NCBI GenBank assembly: GCA_003268905.1
Contig: QLTU01000008.1
Span: 39,834-103,833 of the forward strand
Direction: 5' to 3'
From: Acidovorax defluvii
GTDB lineage: Bacteria > Pseudomonadota > Gammaproteobacteria > Burkholderiales > Burkholderiaceae_C
DNA: 64,000 nucleotides
The notes beneath the pieces are model-generated. The model saw only the letters and a program-made list of their open reading frames with translations, ran no database searches and was not told the origin of the DNA. Position 1 is the first letter of the stretch. Each line of letters opens with the position of its first letter. Shown in pieces: positions 1 to 7,594 of the stretch. The position numbers were made by a program, and so were the translations under genes.

Positions 1-52
1 TCCCTGTCAAAACGGCCGGGCAGAGGATCGAAAAGCCTTTGATTATAGCAAT

Positions 53-811
53 TCAGCCGAGCTTGGCCAATACCGCTTCATCGGCGGGTACCAGGCGCCC
101 CGCCTCGCGCGCAGCATCGATCAGGTCGGGCCGGTGCTTTGCGGTGATGACCAGGCGCTGATCGCGCCGCCAGCGCTCAATCTGCGCGTGGTGCCCGGAC
201 ATCAGCGGCGCGGGCACCGAACGCCCCGCCCATTCCTCGGGGCGGGTGTAGTGGGGGCAATCGAGCAGGCCATCGAGCGCCGGATTGAAGCTGTCGAGCT
301 GGTGGCTGCCCTCGTCGTTGAGCACGCCGGGTTGCAACCGCGCCACGGCATCCAGCAAGGCCATGGCCGCAATTTCACCACCCGACAGCACGAAATCGCC
401 CAGGCTCATCTGCACATCGACATGGGCGTCGATGAAGCGCTGATCGATGCCTTCGTAGCGCCCACACAACAAAACAGCGCCCGCACTGGCCGACCAGCGC
501 TCTACCGCCGCGTGGTTAAGGGTTTCGCCGATGGGCGAAAAAAGGACCAGCGGCGCCTGGGCGTCTTCGGGTTCGCCGCGTTCGGCCCGGATGGCGGCAA
601 GGCACCGCGCCAGCGGTTCGGCCAGCATCACCATGCCGGGGCCACCGCCAAAGGGGCGGTCGTCCACGCGACGGTAGTTGCCTTCGGCATGGTCGCGCGG
701 ATTCCACAGATGCACATCGACCTGCCCGCTGGCATAGGCGCGGCGGGTTACGCCGCCGGCCAGAAACGGCGCAAACAACTCCGGGAACAGGGTGATGATG
801 TCAAAACGCAT
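53..811 (-). CDS. trmD: tRNA (guanine-N1)-methyltransferase TrmD
   Basis: Makes m1G37 in tRNAs that read CNN/GGN codons, which prevents +1 frameshifting; cytosolic SAM-dependent SPOUT enzyme. The 252-aa product begins MRFDIITLFPELF and carries the family stretches RRVDDRPFGGGPGMVM, LLCGRYEGIDQR and SLGDFVLSGGE (the SAM-binding trefoil-knot segments). The frame is open 30 codons further upstream, but that extension has no TrmD similarity, so the ATG at 811 was chosen. It is last in the rpsP-rimM-trmD order; rplS would be expected just beyond the left edge. Confidence 0.97.
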   Translation of the reverse strand: MRFDIITLFPELFAPFLAGGVTRRAYASGQVDVHLWNPRDHAEGNYRRVDDRPFGGGPGMVMLAEPLARCLAAIRAERGEPEDAQAPLVLFSPIGETLNHAAVERWSASAGAVLLCGRYEGIDQRFIDAHVDVQMSLGDFVLSGGEIAAMALLDAVARLQPGVLNDEGSHQLDSFNPALDGLLDCPHYTRPEEWAGRSVPAPLMSGHHAQIERWRRDQRLVITAKHRPDLIDAAREAGRLVPADEAVLAKLG

Positions 812-839
812 GGTGCGCGGCTCGCCGGAGCCAGGCCGG

Positions 840-1409
840 TCAGTAGTCAGGCTGCCAGTCAACCGTGATGCGTTTCTCGGGCAGATCCACCTTGTCGACA
901 AATGCCGAGACGAACGGAATCATGCGCTCCAGGGACTTGCCGTCCTGCTCATAGGCTAGCACCAGCACCGTCTGCGGGCCGGTGGACATCAGCTCCTGCA
1001 CCTGGCCGAGCGCCACGCCTTCGCGGTTGACAACCTGAAGACCGATCAAATCGACCCAGTAATACTCGTCTTGCGTGGTAGCAGGAAAGCTCGAACGGGG
1101 CACAAAGATGCGCGCGCCACGCAGCGCCTCTGCGGCATCACGGTCATCAATGCCCTGCGCCCAGGCCACCACCGTGTCGGAATGGACCTTGGACTGGCGA
1201 ATCGGCAACAGCACCGTGCCAGAGAATGTCTTGGCCCCGCGCTCGGAGGGCTGCAAATACCAGCGCTTCGCCGCAAACAACGCCTCTGCATTGGCACTGT
1301 GGGACAACACCTTGAACCAGCCCTTGACGCCCCAGGCGTCGGCAATGCGCCCGACCTCTACAGCATCGGCAGGGAGTTCGGCGGGTTCGAGCGTCAGGGG
1401 TGCGGCCAT
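840..1409 (-). CDS. rimM: Ribosome maturation factor RimM
   Basis: Assists 30S head assembly through protein S19. The 189-aa product has the N-terminal barrel motif VGRIADAWGVKGWFKV and the C-terminal PRC-barrel stretch YYWVDLIGLQVVNREG. The start at 1409 (MAAPLTLEP) was preferred because the open frame upstream runs back into the rpsP terminator hairpin and lacks similarity. It lies 28 bp upstream of trmD, probably in the same transcript, but is separated from rpsP by a strong terminator-like hairpin. Confidence 0.95.
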   Translation of the reverse strand: MAAPLTLEPAELPADAVEVGRIADAWGVKGWFKVLSHSANAEALFAAKRWYLQPSERGAKTFSGTVLLPIRQSKVHSDTVVAWAQGIDDRDAAEALRGARIFVPRSSFPATTQDEYYWVDLIGLQVVNREGVALGQVQELMSTGPQTVLVLAYEQDGKSLERMIPFVSAFVDKVDLPEKRITVDWQPDY

Positions 1410-1430
1410 GGTGTACCTCGTGCAAAAAAG

Positions 1431-1475
1431 AAAAGGGCGGGTTCCGCCGGGCAAGCCAACGGAACCCGCCCTTTT
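1431..1475 (-). terminator. Strong hairpin between rpsP and rimM (terminator/attenuator)
   Basis: A perfect 16-bp inverted repeat (1431-1446 and 1460-1475) surrounds a 13-nt loop. On the minus strand it is followed by a T-rich tail (TTTTCTTTTTT), the form of a rho-independent terminator. It sits 9 bp after the rpsP stop and about 20 bp before the rimM start. It probably reduces rimM-trmD expression relative to S16. Confidence 0.85.
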
Positions 1476-1484
1476 CGGGGGACT

Positions 1485-1736
1485 TTAAGCAGCCTTCTTG
1501 GCGGCTTGCTTGATCAGGCGGTCCACCGTAGGCGAAGACTGGGCGCCCACGCTCTTCCAGTACGTCAGACGGTCTTGCACGATGCGCAGGCCTTCTTCGT
1601 TTTCCTTGGCGGTGGGGTTGTAGAAACCGATGCGCTCGATAAAGCGGCCATCACGGCGCACGCGCTTGTCGGCAACGACGATGTTGAAGAAAGGACGACC
1701 TTTGGAGCCGCCGCGGGAAAGTCGAATGACGACCAT
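1485..1736 (-). CDS. rpsP: 30S ribosomal protein S16
   Basis: Small-subunit structural protein, 83 aa, the normal length. It starts [17 protein letters not shown] and includes the family stretch [14 protein letters not shown]; the C-terminus is Lys/Ala rich. First gene of the rpsP-rimM-trmD(-rplS) set. The gap of about 150 bp to the divergent acetyltransferase gene must hold its promoter. Confidence 0.98.
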   Translation of the reverse strand: MVVIRLSRGGSKGRPFFNIVVADKRVRRDGRFIERIGFYNPTAKENEEGLRIVQDRLTYWKSVGAQSSPTVDRLIKQAAKKAA

Positions 1737-1883
1737 GATTTATCCTTCGGGTGGTGAACTCCGGCAACATTTGCCTTGAGCCACAGTATTTGCAACCACA
1801 TTCGCAACGCTTGAGACACGCGACATGGCCACCCGGCCAGCGACACGCTGCAAAGCCCGCGATTATATCCATTTCCCCCTTTC

Positions 1884-2405
1884 ATGCCCAATATTCGTCC
1901 CAGCACCGACAGCGATATTCCCGCCATCACTGCCATTTACCAACACCATGTGCTGCACGGCACGGGCACATTCGAGATCGATCCACCCACCGAAGCCGAC
2001 ATGGCGACACGCCGCGCGGACGTGCTGGCGCGCGGTCTGCCTTGGCTCGTGGCCGAAAAAGAAGGGCAGATTCTGGGCTTTGCCTATGCCAACTGGTTCA
2101 AGCCACGCCCGGCCTACCGCTTCTCGGCCGAGGACTCGATTTATGTGGCCGACAGCACACGCGGCATGGGCGTAGGGCGCAAGCTGCTGGCAGAACTGGC
2201 GTTGCAGGCCGAAGCCGCCGGCGTGCGCAAGCTGCTGGCCGTGATTGGCGATTCGGCCAACGCCGGTTCGATCGGATTGCACCGTGCGCTGGGCTTCACC
2301 GACGTGGGCACCCTGCGGTCGATGGGCTGGAAGTTCGGCGCCTGGCGCGACATCGTGCTGATGGAAAAGACCCTGGGCGCCGGCGATACCACTTCGCCGG
2401 AATAA
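1884..2405 (+). CDS. GNAT N-acetyltransferase, phosphinothricin/MddA-like
   Basis: The 173-aa single-domain GNAT enzyme transfers acetyl from acetyl-CoA to an amino group. It begins IRPSTDSDIPAITAIYQHHV and has the family block GTGTFEIDPPT, the acetyl-CoA site VADSTRGMGVGRKLLAEL, and the C-terminal IGDSANAGSIGLHRALGF. This arrangement matches the phosphinothricin/methionine-sulfone acetyltransferase subfamily (Pat/MddA/YncA), which usually detoxifies amino-acid analogues; the actual substrate cannot be told. Divergent from rpsP. The 83-bp tandem array starts 8 bp after the stop codon. Confidence 0.88.
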   Translation: MPNIRPSTDSDIPAITAIYQHHVLHGTGTFEIDPPTEADMATRRADVLARGLPWLVAEKEGQILGFAYANWFKPRPAYRFSAEDSIYVADSTRGMGVGRKLLAELALQAEAAGVRKLLAVIGDSANAGSIGLHRALGFTDVGTLRSMGWKFGAWRDIVLMEKTLGAGDTTSPE

Positions 2406-2412
2406 TCGGGGC

Positions 2413-3160
2413 ATGAAACATTACCCCCACGCTCCCCACTTCGTGTGGTCGCTGCCCCCCCAAGGGGGCCGCTTTTCATCTTGGGGCGGCCCGGCGATGA
2501 AAAATAACCCCCACGCTCCCCACTTCATGTGGTCGCTGCCCCCCAAGGGGGCCGCTTTTCATCTTGGGGCGGCCCGGCGATGAAACATAACCCCCACGCT
2601 CCCCACTTCATGTGGTCGCTGCCCCCCAAGGGGGCCGCTTTTCATCTTGGGGCGGCCCGGCGATGAAAAATAACCCCCACGCTCCCCACTTCATGTGGTC
2701 GCTGCCCCCCAAGGGGGCCGCTTTTCATCTTGGGGCGGCCCGGCGATGAAACATAACCCCCACGCTCCCCACTTCATGTGGTCGCTGCCCCCCAAGGGGG
2801 CCGCTTTTCATCTTGGGGCGGCCCGGCGATGAAAAATAACCCCCACGCTCCCCACTTCATGTGGTCGCTGCCCCCCAAGGGGGCCGCTTTTCATCTTGGG
2901 GCGGCCCGGCGATGAAACATAACCCCCACGCTCCCCACTTCGTGTGGTCGCTGCCCCCCAAGGGGGCCGCTTTTCATCTTGGGGCGGCCCGGCGATGAAA
3001 CATAACCCCCACGCTCCCCACTTCGTGTGGTCGCTGCCCCCCGAAGGGGCCGCTTTTCATCTTGGGGCGGCCCGGCGATGAAACATAACCCCCACGCTCC
3101 CCACTTCGTGTGGTCGCTGCCCCCCAAGGGGGCCGCTTTTCATCTTGGGGCGGCCCGACG
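2413..3160 (+). repeat. Tandem array, nine copies of an 83-bp unit
   Basis: Units start at 2413 (84 bp), then 2497, 2580, 2663, 2746, 2829, 2912, 2995 and 3078 (83 bp each). Each begins ATGAAA and contains a hairpin-prone CCCCCCAAGGGGG core, and ends with GGGGCGGCCCGGCG (CGGCCCGACG in the last). Variants alternate (GAAACAT/GAAAAAT), so part of the array grew by duplicating 166-bp dimers. The next ATGAAA after unit nine is the start codon of the TM2 gene. There are no unique spacers, so this is not a CRISPR. A diverged single copy lies inside recJ and partial ones near 16745 and 20290. Confidence 0.97.
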
Positions 3161-3607
3161 ATGAAAAACAAAACCGTGGCGGCCTGGCTCGCCTTTGTGG
3201 GCGGGCCTTTGGGCCTGCACCGCTTTTATCTGCATGGCCTCTCCGACATGATCGGCTGGCTGCTGCCCATTCCCACGGCACTGGGCCTGTACGGCATCCA
3301 GCGGGTGCAGGCGCTGGGGCAGGATGATCACTACAGCTGGGTGCTGATCCCGCTGCTCGGGTTCACCATCGCAGGCTGTGCGCTGCAAGCCATTCTGTAT
3401 GGCCTCATGGCCCCCGAGAAATGGAATGACCGCTTCAACCCGGCGGCCGCACCGGACGCACCTGCTGGCCGCACCCGGTGGGCCACCATTTTCGCCATCG
3501 GCCTCGCGCTGATGATCGGCACGACCGTGTTGATGGCCAGTCTGGCGTTCAGCTTTCAGCGCTACTTTGAATACCAGATCGAGGAAGCACGCAAGATCTC
3601 TCAATAA
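3161..3607 (+). CDS. TM2-domain membrane protein
   Basis: 148-aa protein of unknown function. The N-terminus KTVAAWLAFVGGPLGLHRFYLH is the TM2 signature (two helices with a GxxGxHRFYxG-type turn), and two further hydrophobic helices follow (LIPLLGFTIAGCALQAILYG and FAIGLALMIGTTVLMASLAF). The ATG at 3161 is the tenth ATGAAA of the array, so the array forms its whole upstream region. No convincing Shine-Dalgarno is seen. The frame is open upstream to 3110, but that part encodes repeat sequence only. Confidence 0.85.
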   Translation: MKNKTVAAWLAFVGGPLGLHRFYLHGLSDMIGWLLPIPTALGLYGIQRVQALGQDDHYSWVLIPLLGFTIAGCALQAILYGLMAPEKWNDRFNPAAAPDAPAGRTRWATIFAIGLALMIGTTVLMASLAFSFQRYFEYQIEEARKISQ

Positions 3608-3610
3608 CGG

Positions 3611-3685
3611 CTGATTTCAAGCAAAAATAGCTGAAAGCGCTTTATTGACAAGCGCCTGCAGCTCTTTTTTTGATAGCAAATTGCA
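3611..3685 (+). repeat. Dispersed AGCGCT palindromic repeat, copy 1
   Basis: Palindromic element (AAAATAGCTGAAAGCGCTTT ... AAGCGCC ... AGCT ... GATAGC) of the family described in the findings. It lies between the convergent TM2 gene and pit, where it could fold as a terminator. Confidence 0.75.
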
Positions 3686-3688
3686 GAA

Positions 3689-4699
3689 TCAATACAGCTG
3701 CAGACTGACCCAGTAGGCAATGGCCGCAACAAAGGCGCTGGCCGGAATGGTCAGAACCCAGGCCCAGATGATGTTGCCCGCCACGCCCCAGCGCACCGCG
3801 CTGGCGCGCTGCGTGGAGCCCACGCCGACAATGGCGCCGGTGATGGTGTGCGTAGTGGACACGGGAATCCCCATCGCGGTGGCCAGGAACAGCGTCAGTG
3901 CCCCGCCCGTTTCCGCGCAGAAACCGCCCACGGGCTTGAGCTTGGTAATTTTCTGCCCCATCGTTTTCACGATGCGCCAGCCACCGAACATCGTGCCCAA
4001 ACCGATGGCCAGGTAACAGCTCACGATGGTCCAGGTGGGCGGGGAGGCATCCGCGGTCGACGCATAACCCGTGGCGATCAGCAGCAGCCAGATGATGCCG
4101 ATGGTCTTTTGGGCATCGTTACCACCGTGCCCGAGGCTATAGGCTCCGGCCGATACCAGTTGCAGGCGGCGAAACCACTTGTCCACCCTGCTGGGGCGTG
4201 CGCGCCTGAACATCCATGACACCGCAACCATCATCAGCGAGCCCAGCAAAAAGCCCAGCAATGGCGACACAAAAATGAAGGCCACCGTCTTGAGGATGCC
4301 GGTGGACACCAGCGAGCCGGCACCCGCCTTGGCGATCACGGCACCCACGATGCCGCCAATCAGCGCGTGCGAGGAGCTGCTGGGAATTCCGTAGTACCAG
4401 GTGATCACGTTCCAGGTGATCGCCCCCACCAGCGCGCCAAACACCACATGGGTGTCCACCACGCCCGGCTGGACAATGCCTTTGCCCACCGTGGCCGCCA
4501 CGCTCAGGTGAAAGACAAAAATGGCCACCACGTTGAAGAACGCGGCAAACAGGACGGCCTGGGCAGGTTTGAGCACGCCGGTGGACACCACCGTGGCGAT
4601 CGAATTGGCGGCGTCGTGAAACCCGTTCATGAAATCGAACAGGAGCGCCAAGACAACGAGCAGAACCACAACCCACAGGGCTGCTTGTACGGTTTCCAT
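3689..4699 (-). CDS. pit: Inorganic phosphate transporter, PiT family
   Basis: Low-affinity, proton-coupled phosphate (metal-phosphate) permease of the inner membrane. The 336-aa product has the duplicated PiT signatures FDFMNGFHDAANSIATVVSTG near the N-terminus and GGNDAQKTIGIIWLLL in the middle, with about ten hydrophobic segments. Shorter than E. coli PitA (about 500 aa) but typical of the short bacterial PiT proteins that pair with a DUF47 gene, which lies 18 bp upstream in the same operon. Confidence 0.93.
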   Translation of the reverse strand: METVQAALWVVVLLVVLALLFDFMNGFHDAANSIATVVSTGVLKPAQAVLFAAFFNVVAIFVFHLSVAATVGKGIVQPGVVDTHVVFGALVGAITWNVITWYYGIPSSSSHALIGGIVGAVIAKAGAGSLVSTGILKTVAFIFVSPLLGFLLGSLMMVAVSWMFRRARPSRVDKWFRRLQLVSAGAYSLGHGGNDAQKTIGIIWLLLIATGYASTADASPPTWTIVSCYLAIGLGTMFGGWRIVKTMGQKITKLKPVGGFCAETGGALTLFLATAMGIPVSTTHTITGAIVGVGSTQRASAVRWGVAGNIIWAWVLTIPASAFVAAIAYWVSLQLY

Positions 4700-4717
4700 G
4701 TTGATCCGCCCGGTTGG

Positions 4718-5365
4718 TCAGGAGTTTTCGAGGACGATGCCCTCGATGCAGTTGGCCACGTCCTCGCACTTGTCGGTGATGGTCTCCAGCAGCTCGTAAA
4801 TGGCCTTGAGCTTGATGACCTCGCGCACATCGGGCTCTTCTCGAAACAGCTTGCTCATGGCGCTGCGCATCACGCGGTCGGCGTCGCTTTCGAGGCGGTC
4901 GATTTCTTCACAGGTCTTGAGCGCGGCTTCCGCCACGGCCGGGTCCGCAATCTTGCCCAGCAGCCTCACGGCGTCGCGCAGACGCTCGCAGCATTTCAGG
5001 CTCAGATCGGTCAGGCGCGTGATCTCCTCGGTCATGTGGTGCACGTCGTACAGCGCCATGGTCTCGGCCGAATCCTGGATCAGGTCGGCCACATCGTCCA
5101 TGGTGTTGATGAGCGAGTGGATCTGCTCACGGTCGATCGGCGTGATGAACGTCTTGTGGATCAGCCGGTTGACATCCTGGGTGACGCGGTCGGCAGCGCG
5201 CTCTGCGTTGTCCACGTCCTGGTTGTACTTGTCGCGCAGGTGGGGATCACTGTAGTTGGCCACCAGCTGCGAAAAGGCCCGGGCGGCCTCGACGATGCGG
5301 TCCGCATGCTGGTTGAACATTTCGAAAAAATTGCCTTCGCGCGGCAATAGCTTGCCAAACAGCAT
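4718..5365 (-). CDS. DUF47/PhoU-like phosphate transport regulator
   Basis: 215-aa all-helical cytosolic protein of the TIGR00153/DUF47 family, related to PhoU. Such proteins accompany PiT permeases and are thought to modulate them. Visible family features: NAERAADRVTQDVNRLIHKTF, DREQIHSLINTMDDVADLIQDSAE, and a second set of acidic metal-binding positions (CEEIDRLESDADRVMRSAM). First gene of the operon with pit. A Pho-box-like sequence lies about 60 bp upstream of the start. Confidence 0.92.
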   Translation of the reverse strand: MLFGKLLPREGNFFEMFNQHADRIVEAARAFSQLVANYSDPHLRDKYNQDVDNAERAADRVTQDVNRLIHKTFITPIDREQIHSLINTMDDVADLIQDSAETMALYDVHHMTEEITRLTDLSLKCCERLRDAVRLLGKIADPAVAEAALKTCEEIDRLESDADRVMRSAMSKLFREEPDVREVIKLKAIYELLETITDKCEDVANCIEGIVLENS

Positions 5366-5426
5366 GGGAGCTCCTAGGACGGATCGGAATAAAAATGGCC
5401 ACTTACCATCCGTTCATGACGGAAGA

Positions 5427-5444
5427 GTGACCAATTTGTGACAT
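5427..5444 (-). promoter_or_regulatory. Candidate Pho box upstream of the DUF47-pit operon
   Basis: Read on the minus strand this 18-mer is ATGTCACAAATTGGTCAC. It matches the enterobacterial Pho-box consensus CTGTCATAAATCTGTCAC at 14 of 18 positions, including both TGTCA/GTCAC halves. It sits 62 bp before the DUF47 start codon, a plausible place for PhoB activation. Inference from consensus only. Confidence 0.45.
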
Positions 5445-5513
5445 TTAAGAATGCGCGAAGTTTAACCGCCCGCCAATTCACGCCCGGCGCAGACGCTGCG
5501 CGCCACACCAAAA

Positions 5514-5876
5514 TCACCCGCTGCGGAAGATGAAATACACCGCACCCAGCATGCACAGGCCCGCCCACAGGTAGTCCCATTTCAGGGGCTGGTCGAGATA
5601 AAACACCGCAAAAGGCACAAAAACCGACAGCGTGATGACTTCTTGCAAGATCTTGAGCTGCCCCACATTGAACTGCGTGTAGCCGATGCGGTTAGCAGGC
5701 ACCTGCAGCAGATACTCGAACAGCGCAATGCCCCAACTGACCACTGCCGCCATGTACCAGGGCGATGTGGCCATGTTCTTCAGGTGGCCATACCAGGCAA
5801 AGGTCATGAAGACATTGCCGGCCACCAGCAACATCACGGTTTGCAGACCAACGGGAAGCGATTGCAGATAGTTCAT
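5514..5876 (-). CDS. DUF486 small membrane protein
   Basis: About 120 aa with four hydrophobic helices. The sequence (VFMTFAWYGHLKN..., SWGIALFEYLLQVPANRIGY, QLKILQEVITLSVF) is characteristic of DUF486, a conserved transporter-like (DMT-related) family without an assigned function. The start at 5876 is the likely one; an ATG at 5885 and the open frame to 5918 are alternatives. Single gene between the phosphate operon and the liv operon. Confidence 0.8.
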   Translation of the reverse strand: MNYLQSLPVGLQTVMLLVAGNVFMTFAWYGHLKNMATSPWYMAAVVSWGIALFEYLLQVPANRIGYTQFNVGQLKILQEVITLSVFVPFAVFYLDQPLKWDYLWAGLCMLGAVYFIFRSG

Positions 5877-5907
5877 GGACACCATGCCATAGAGCGATAA
5901 AAACAAA

Positions 5908-5965
5908 ATACAAGCCAAATACGGCTCTAGCCCTTATTGAATAAGCGCAAATAGCTATAAATAAT
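5908..5965 (-). repeat. Dispersed AGCGCT palindromic repeat, copy 2
   Basis: In the minus orientation it reads ATAGCTATTTGCGCTTATT...AAGGGCTAGAGCC...TTGGCTTG, the family consensus. It covers the region just upstream of the DUF486 gene. Confidence 0.75.
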
Positions 5966-5994
5966 GTAGCATTTTATATCCACCAGGCGGTCAC

Positions 5995-6024
5995 AAAAAA
6001 AGGCACTGCCGCCACGGCAGTGCC
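5995..6024 (-). terminator. Terminator of the liv operon
   Basis: GGCACTGCC/GGCAGTGCC stem with a short loop, followed on the minus strand by seven T residues, 35 bp after the livF stop. Confidence 0.9.
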
Positions 6025-6058
6025 TTTCGAAGAGTGCCAGCGCCCAAGGGCGCCGCGT

Positions 6059-6787
6059 TCACTCGCCCAGGTAGGCGGCGCGCACGCGCGGGTCGCTCAG
6101 TAGTTCCTGGCCGGGGCCGGTCATGGTAATCAGACCCGACTCCATCACGTAGCCGCGGTCGGCAATGGCCAGTGCGCGGCTGGCATTTTGCTCGACCAGC
6201 ACGATGGTCACACCCAGGGCATACACGTCGCGCACCACCTCAAAGATCTTGTCCACCATGATGGGCGACAGGCCCATGGAGGGCTCGTCGAGCAGCAGCA
6301 CCTTGGGCTGGCTCATCAGCGCGCGGCCCATGGCAAGCATCTGCTGCTCGCCACCCGACATGGTGCCGGCCAGCTGGTCCTTGCGCTCGCGCAGGCGCGG
6401 GAAGATGGTGAACATCTTCTCGATGTCGGCAGCAATGCCCGCCTTGTCGTTGCGAATGTAGGCGCCCATCTGCAGGTTCTCGGTGATGGTCATGCGCGCA
6501 AACACGCCGCGGCCTTCCGGCACCATCACCAGGCCCTTTTTCACCAGGTCCCACGCGCCCTTGCCCTTGATGCTTTCGCCCAGGTACTCGATGTCGCCAT
6601 CGTTGATGGGCAGCGTGCCGGTGATGGCCTTCATGGTGGTGGTCTTGCCGGCACCGTTGGAGCCGATCAGCGACACCAGCTCGCCTTCGCGCACTTCAAA
6701 GTCCACGCCCTTGACGGCCTGGATACCGCCGTAGGCCACTTTCAGGCCCTTGACCTGCAGCAGTACCTTGTTGGATTTTTCGGCCAT
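6059..6787 (-). CDS. livF: Branched-chain amino acid ABC transporter ATPase LivF
   Basis: One of two cytosolic ATPases powering high-affinity uptake of Leu/Ile/Val or related compounds. 242 aa; Walker A IGSNGAGKTTTMKAI, signature MSGGEQQMLAMGRAL and Walker B VLLLDEPSMGLSP. The motif VPEGRGVFARMT is typical of LivF. Last gene of livHMGF, 2 bp after livG. No periplasmic binding protein gene lies in this operon, so substrate specificity depends on a gene elsewhere. Confidence 0.95.
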   Translation of the reverse strand: MAEKSNKVLLQVKGLKVAYGGIQAVKGVDFEVREGELVSLIGSNGAGKTTTMKAITGTLPINDGDIEYLGESIKGKGAWDLVKKGLVMVPEGRGVFARMTITENLQMGAYIRNDKAGIAADIEKMFTIFPRLRERKDQLAGTMSGGEQQMLAMGRALMSQPKVLLLDEPSMGLSPIMVDKIFEVVRDVYALGVTIVLVEQNASRALAIADRGYVMESGLITMTGPGQELLSDPRVRAAYLGE

Positions 6788-6789
6788 TC

Positions 6790-7572
6790 TCAGTGTCCTC
6801 CGGTGCCCAGATAGGCCTCAATCACTTTTTCGTTCTTCTGTACGGTGGCGGGCGTGCCTTCGGCGATCTGTTTGCCATAGTCGAGCACGGTCACGCGGTC
6901 GCACAGGCCCATCACCAGCTTCACGTCATGCTCGATCAGCAAGATGGTGCGGTTGTCGTTGCGAATGCGGTCAATCAGCTCGCGCAGCTGCACCTTCTCG
7001 GTGGCATTCATCCCGGCAGCGGGCTCGTCCAGTGCGATCAGCTGGGGATCGGTGGCGAGCGCCCGGGCAATCTCCAGGCGGCGCTGGTCGCCATACGACA
7101 GCGTGCGCGCCTTGTAGTCGGCAAACTTGCCAATTCCCACGTAGTCGAGCAGCTCCTGCGCGCGCTTGGCAATCGCCGCCTCTTCCGCCTTGAAGCCCTT
7201 GGTGCGCAACACGGCACCCAGCAGGCCTGATTTGGTGCGGATGTGGCGGCCCACCATCACGTTTTCCAGCGCAGTCATCTCGGCAAACAGGCGGATGTTC
7301 TGAAAAGTGCGGGCAATGCCGGCCTTGGCCACTTCGTGCACGGCCGTGGGCTCGTAGGGCTTGCCGGCCAGCTCGAAGGTGCCGCTGTCGGGCGTGTAAA
7401 GGCCGGTGATCACGTTGAAAAACGTGGTCTTGCCAGCGCCGTTGGGGCCAATCAGGCCATACACCTGACCGCGTTCAATCGTGATGCCCACATCGGAGAG
7501 GGCTTGCAGGCCACCGAAGCGCTTGGAAATGCCTGCAACCTTGAGCACCACATCGTTGGATTTTTCTGCCAT
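6790..7572 (-). CDS. livG: Branched-chain amino acid ABC transporter ATPase LivG
   Basis: Partner ATPase of LivF, 260 aa. Walker A LIGPNGAGKTTFFNVITGLY, LivG-type stretch ARTFQNIRLFAEMTALENVMVG, signature LSYGDQRRLEIARAL and Walker B LIALDEPAAGMN. Lies 22 bp downstream of livM. The first residues (MAEKSN) are the same as those of LivF. Confidence 0.95.
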   Translation of the reverse strand: MAEKSNDVVLKVAGISKRFGGLQALSDVGITIERGQVYGLIGPNGAGKTTFFNVITGLYTPDSGTFELAGKPYEPTAVHEVAKAGIARTFQNIRLFAEMTALENVMVGRHIRTKSGLLGAVLRTKGFKAEEAAIAKRAQELLDYVGIGKFADYKARTLSYGDQRRLEIARALATDPQLIALDEPAAGMNATEKVQLRELIDRIRNDNRTILLIEHDVKLVMGLCDRVTVLDYGKQIAEGTPATVQKNEKVIEAYLGTGGH

Positions 7573-7594
7573 GTTCTAACTTTCTGCGGTGCGT

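Noticed and set aside
2413..3160. CRISPR array
   Set aside because: The units are contiguous with no unique spacers, and there is no cas gene nearby.
2891..3281. Minus-strand ORFs through the tandem array
   Set aside because: They are a by-product of repeated GC-rich sequence (three units of 83 bp keep one frame) and lack any family similarity.
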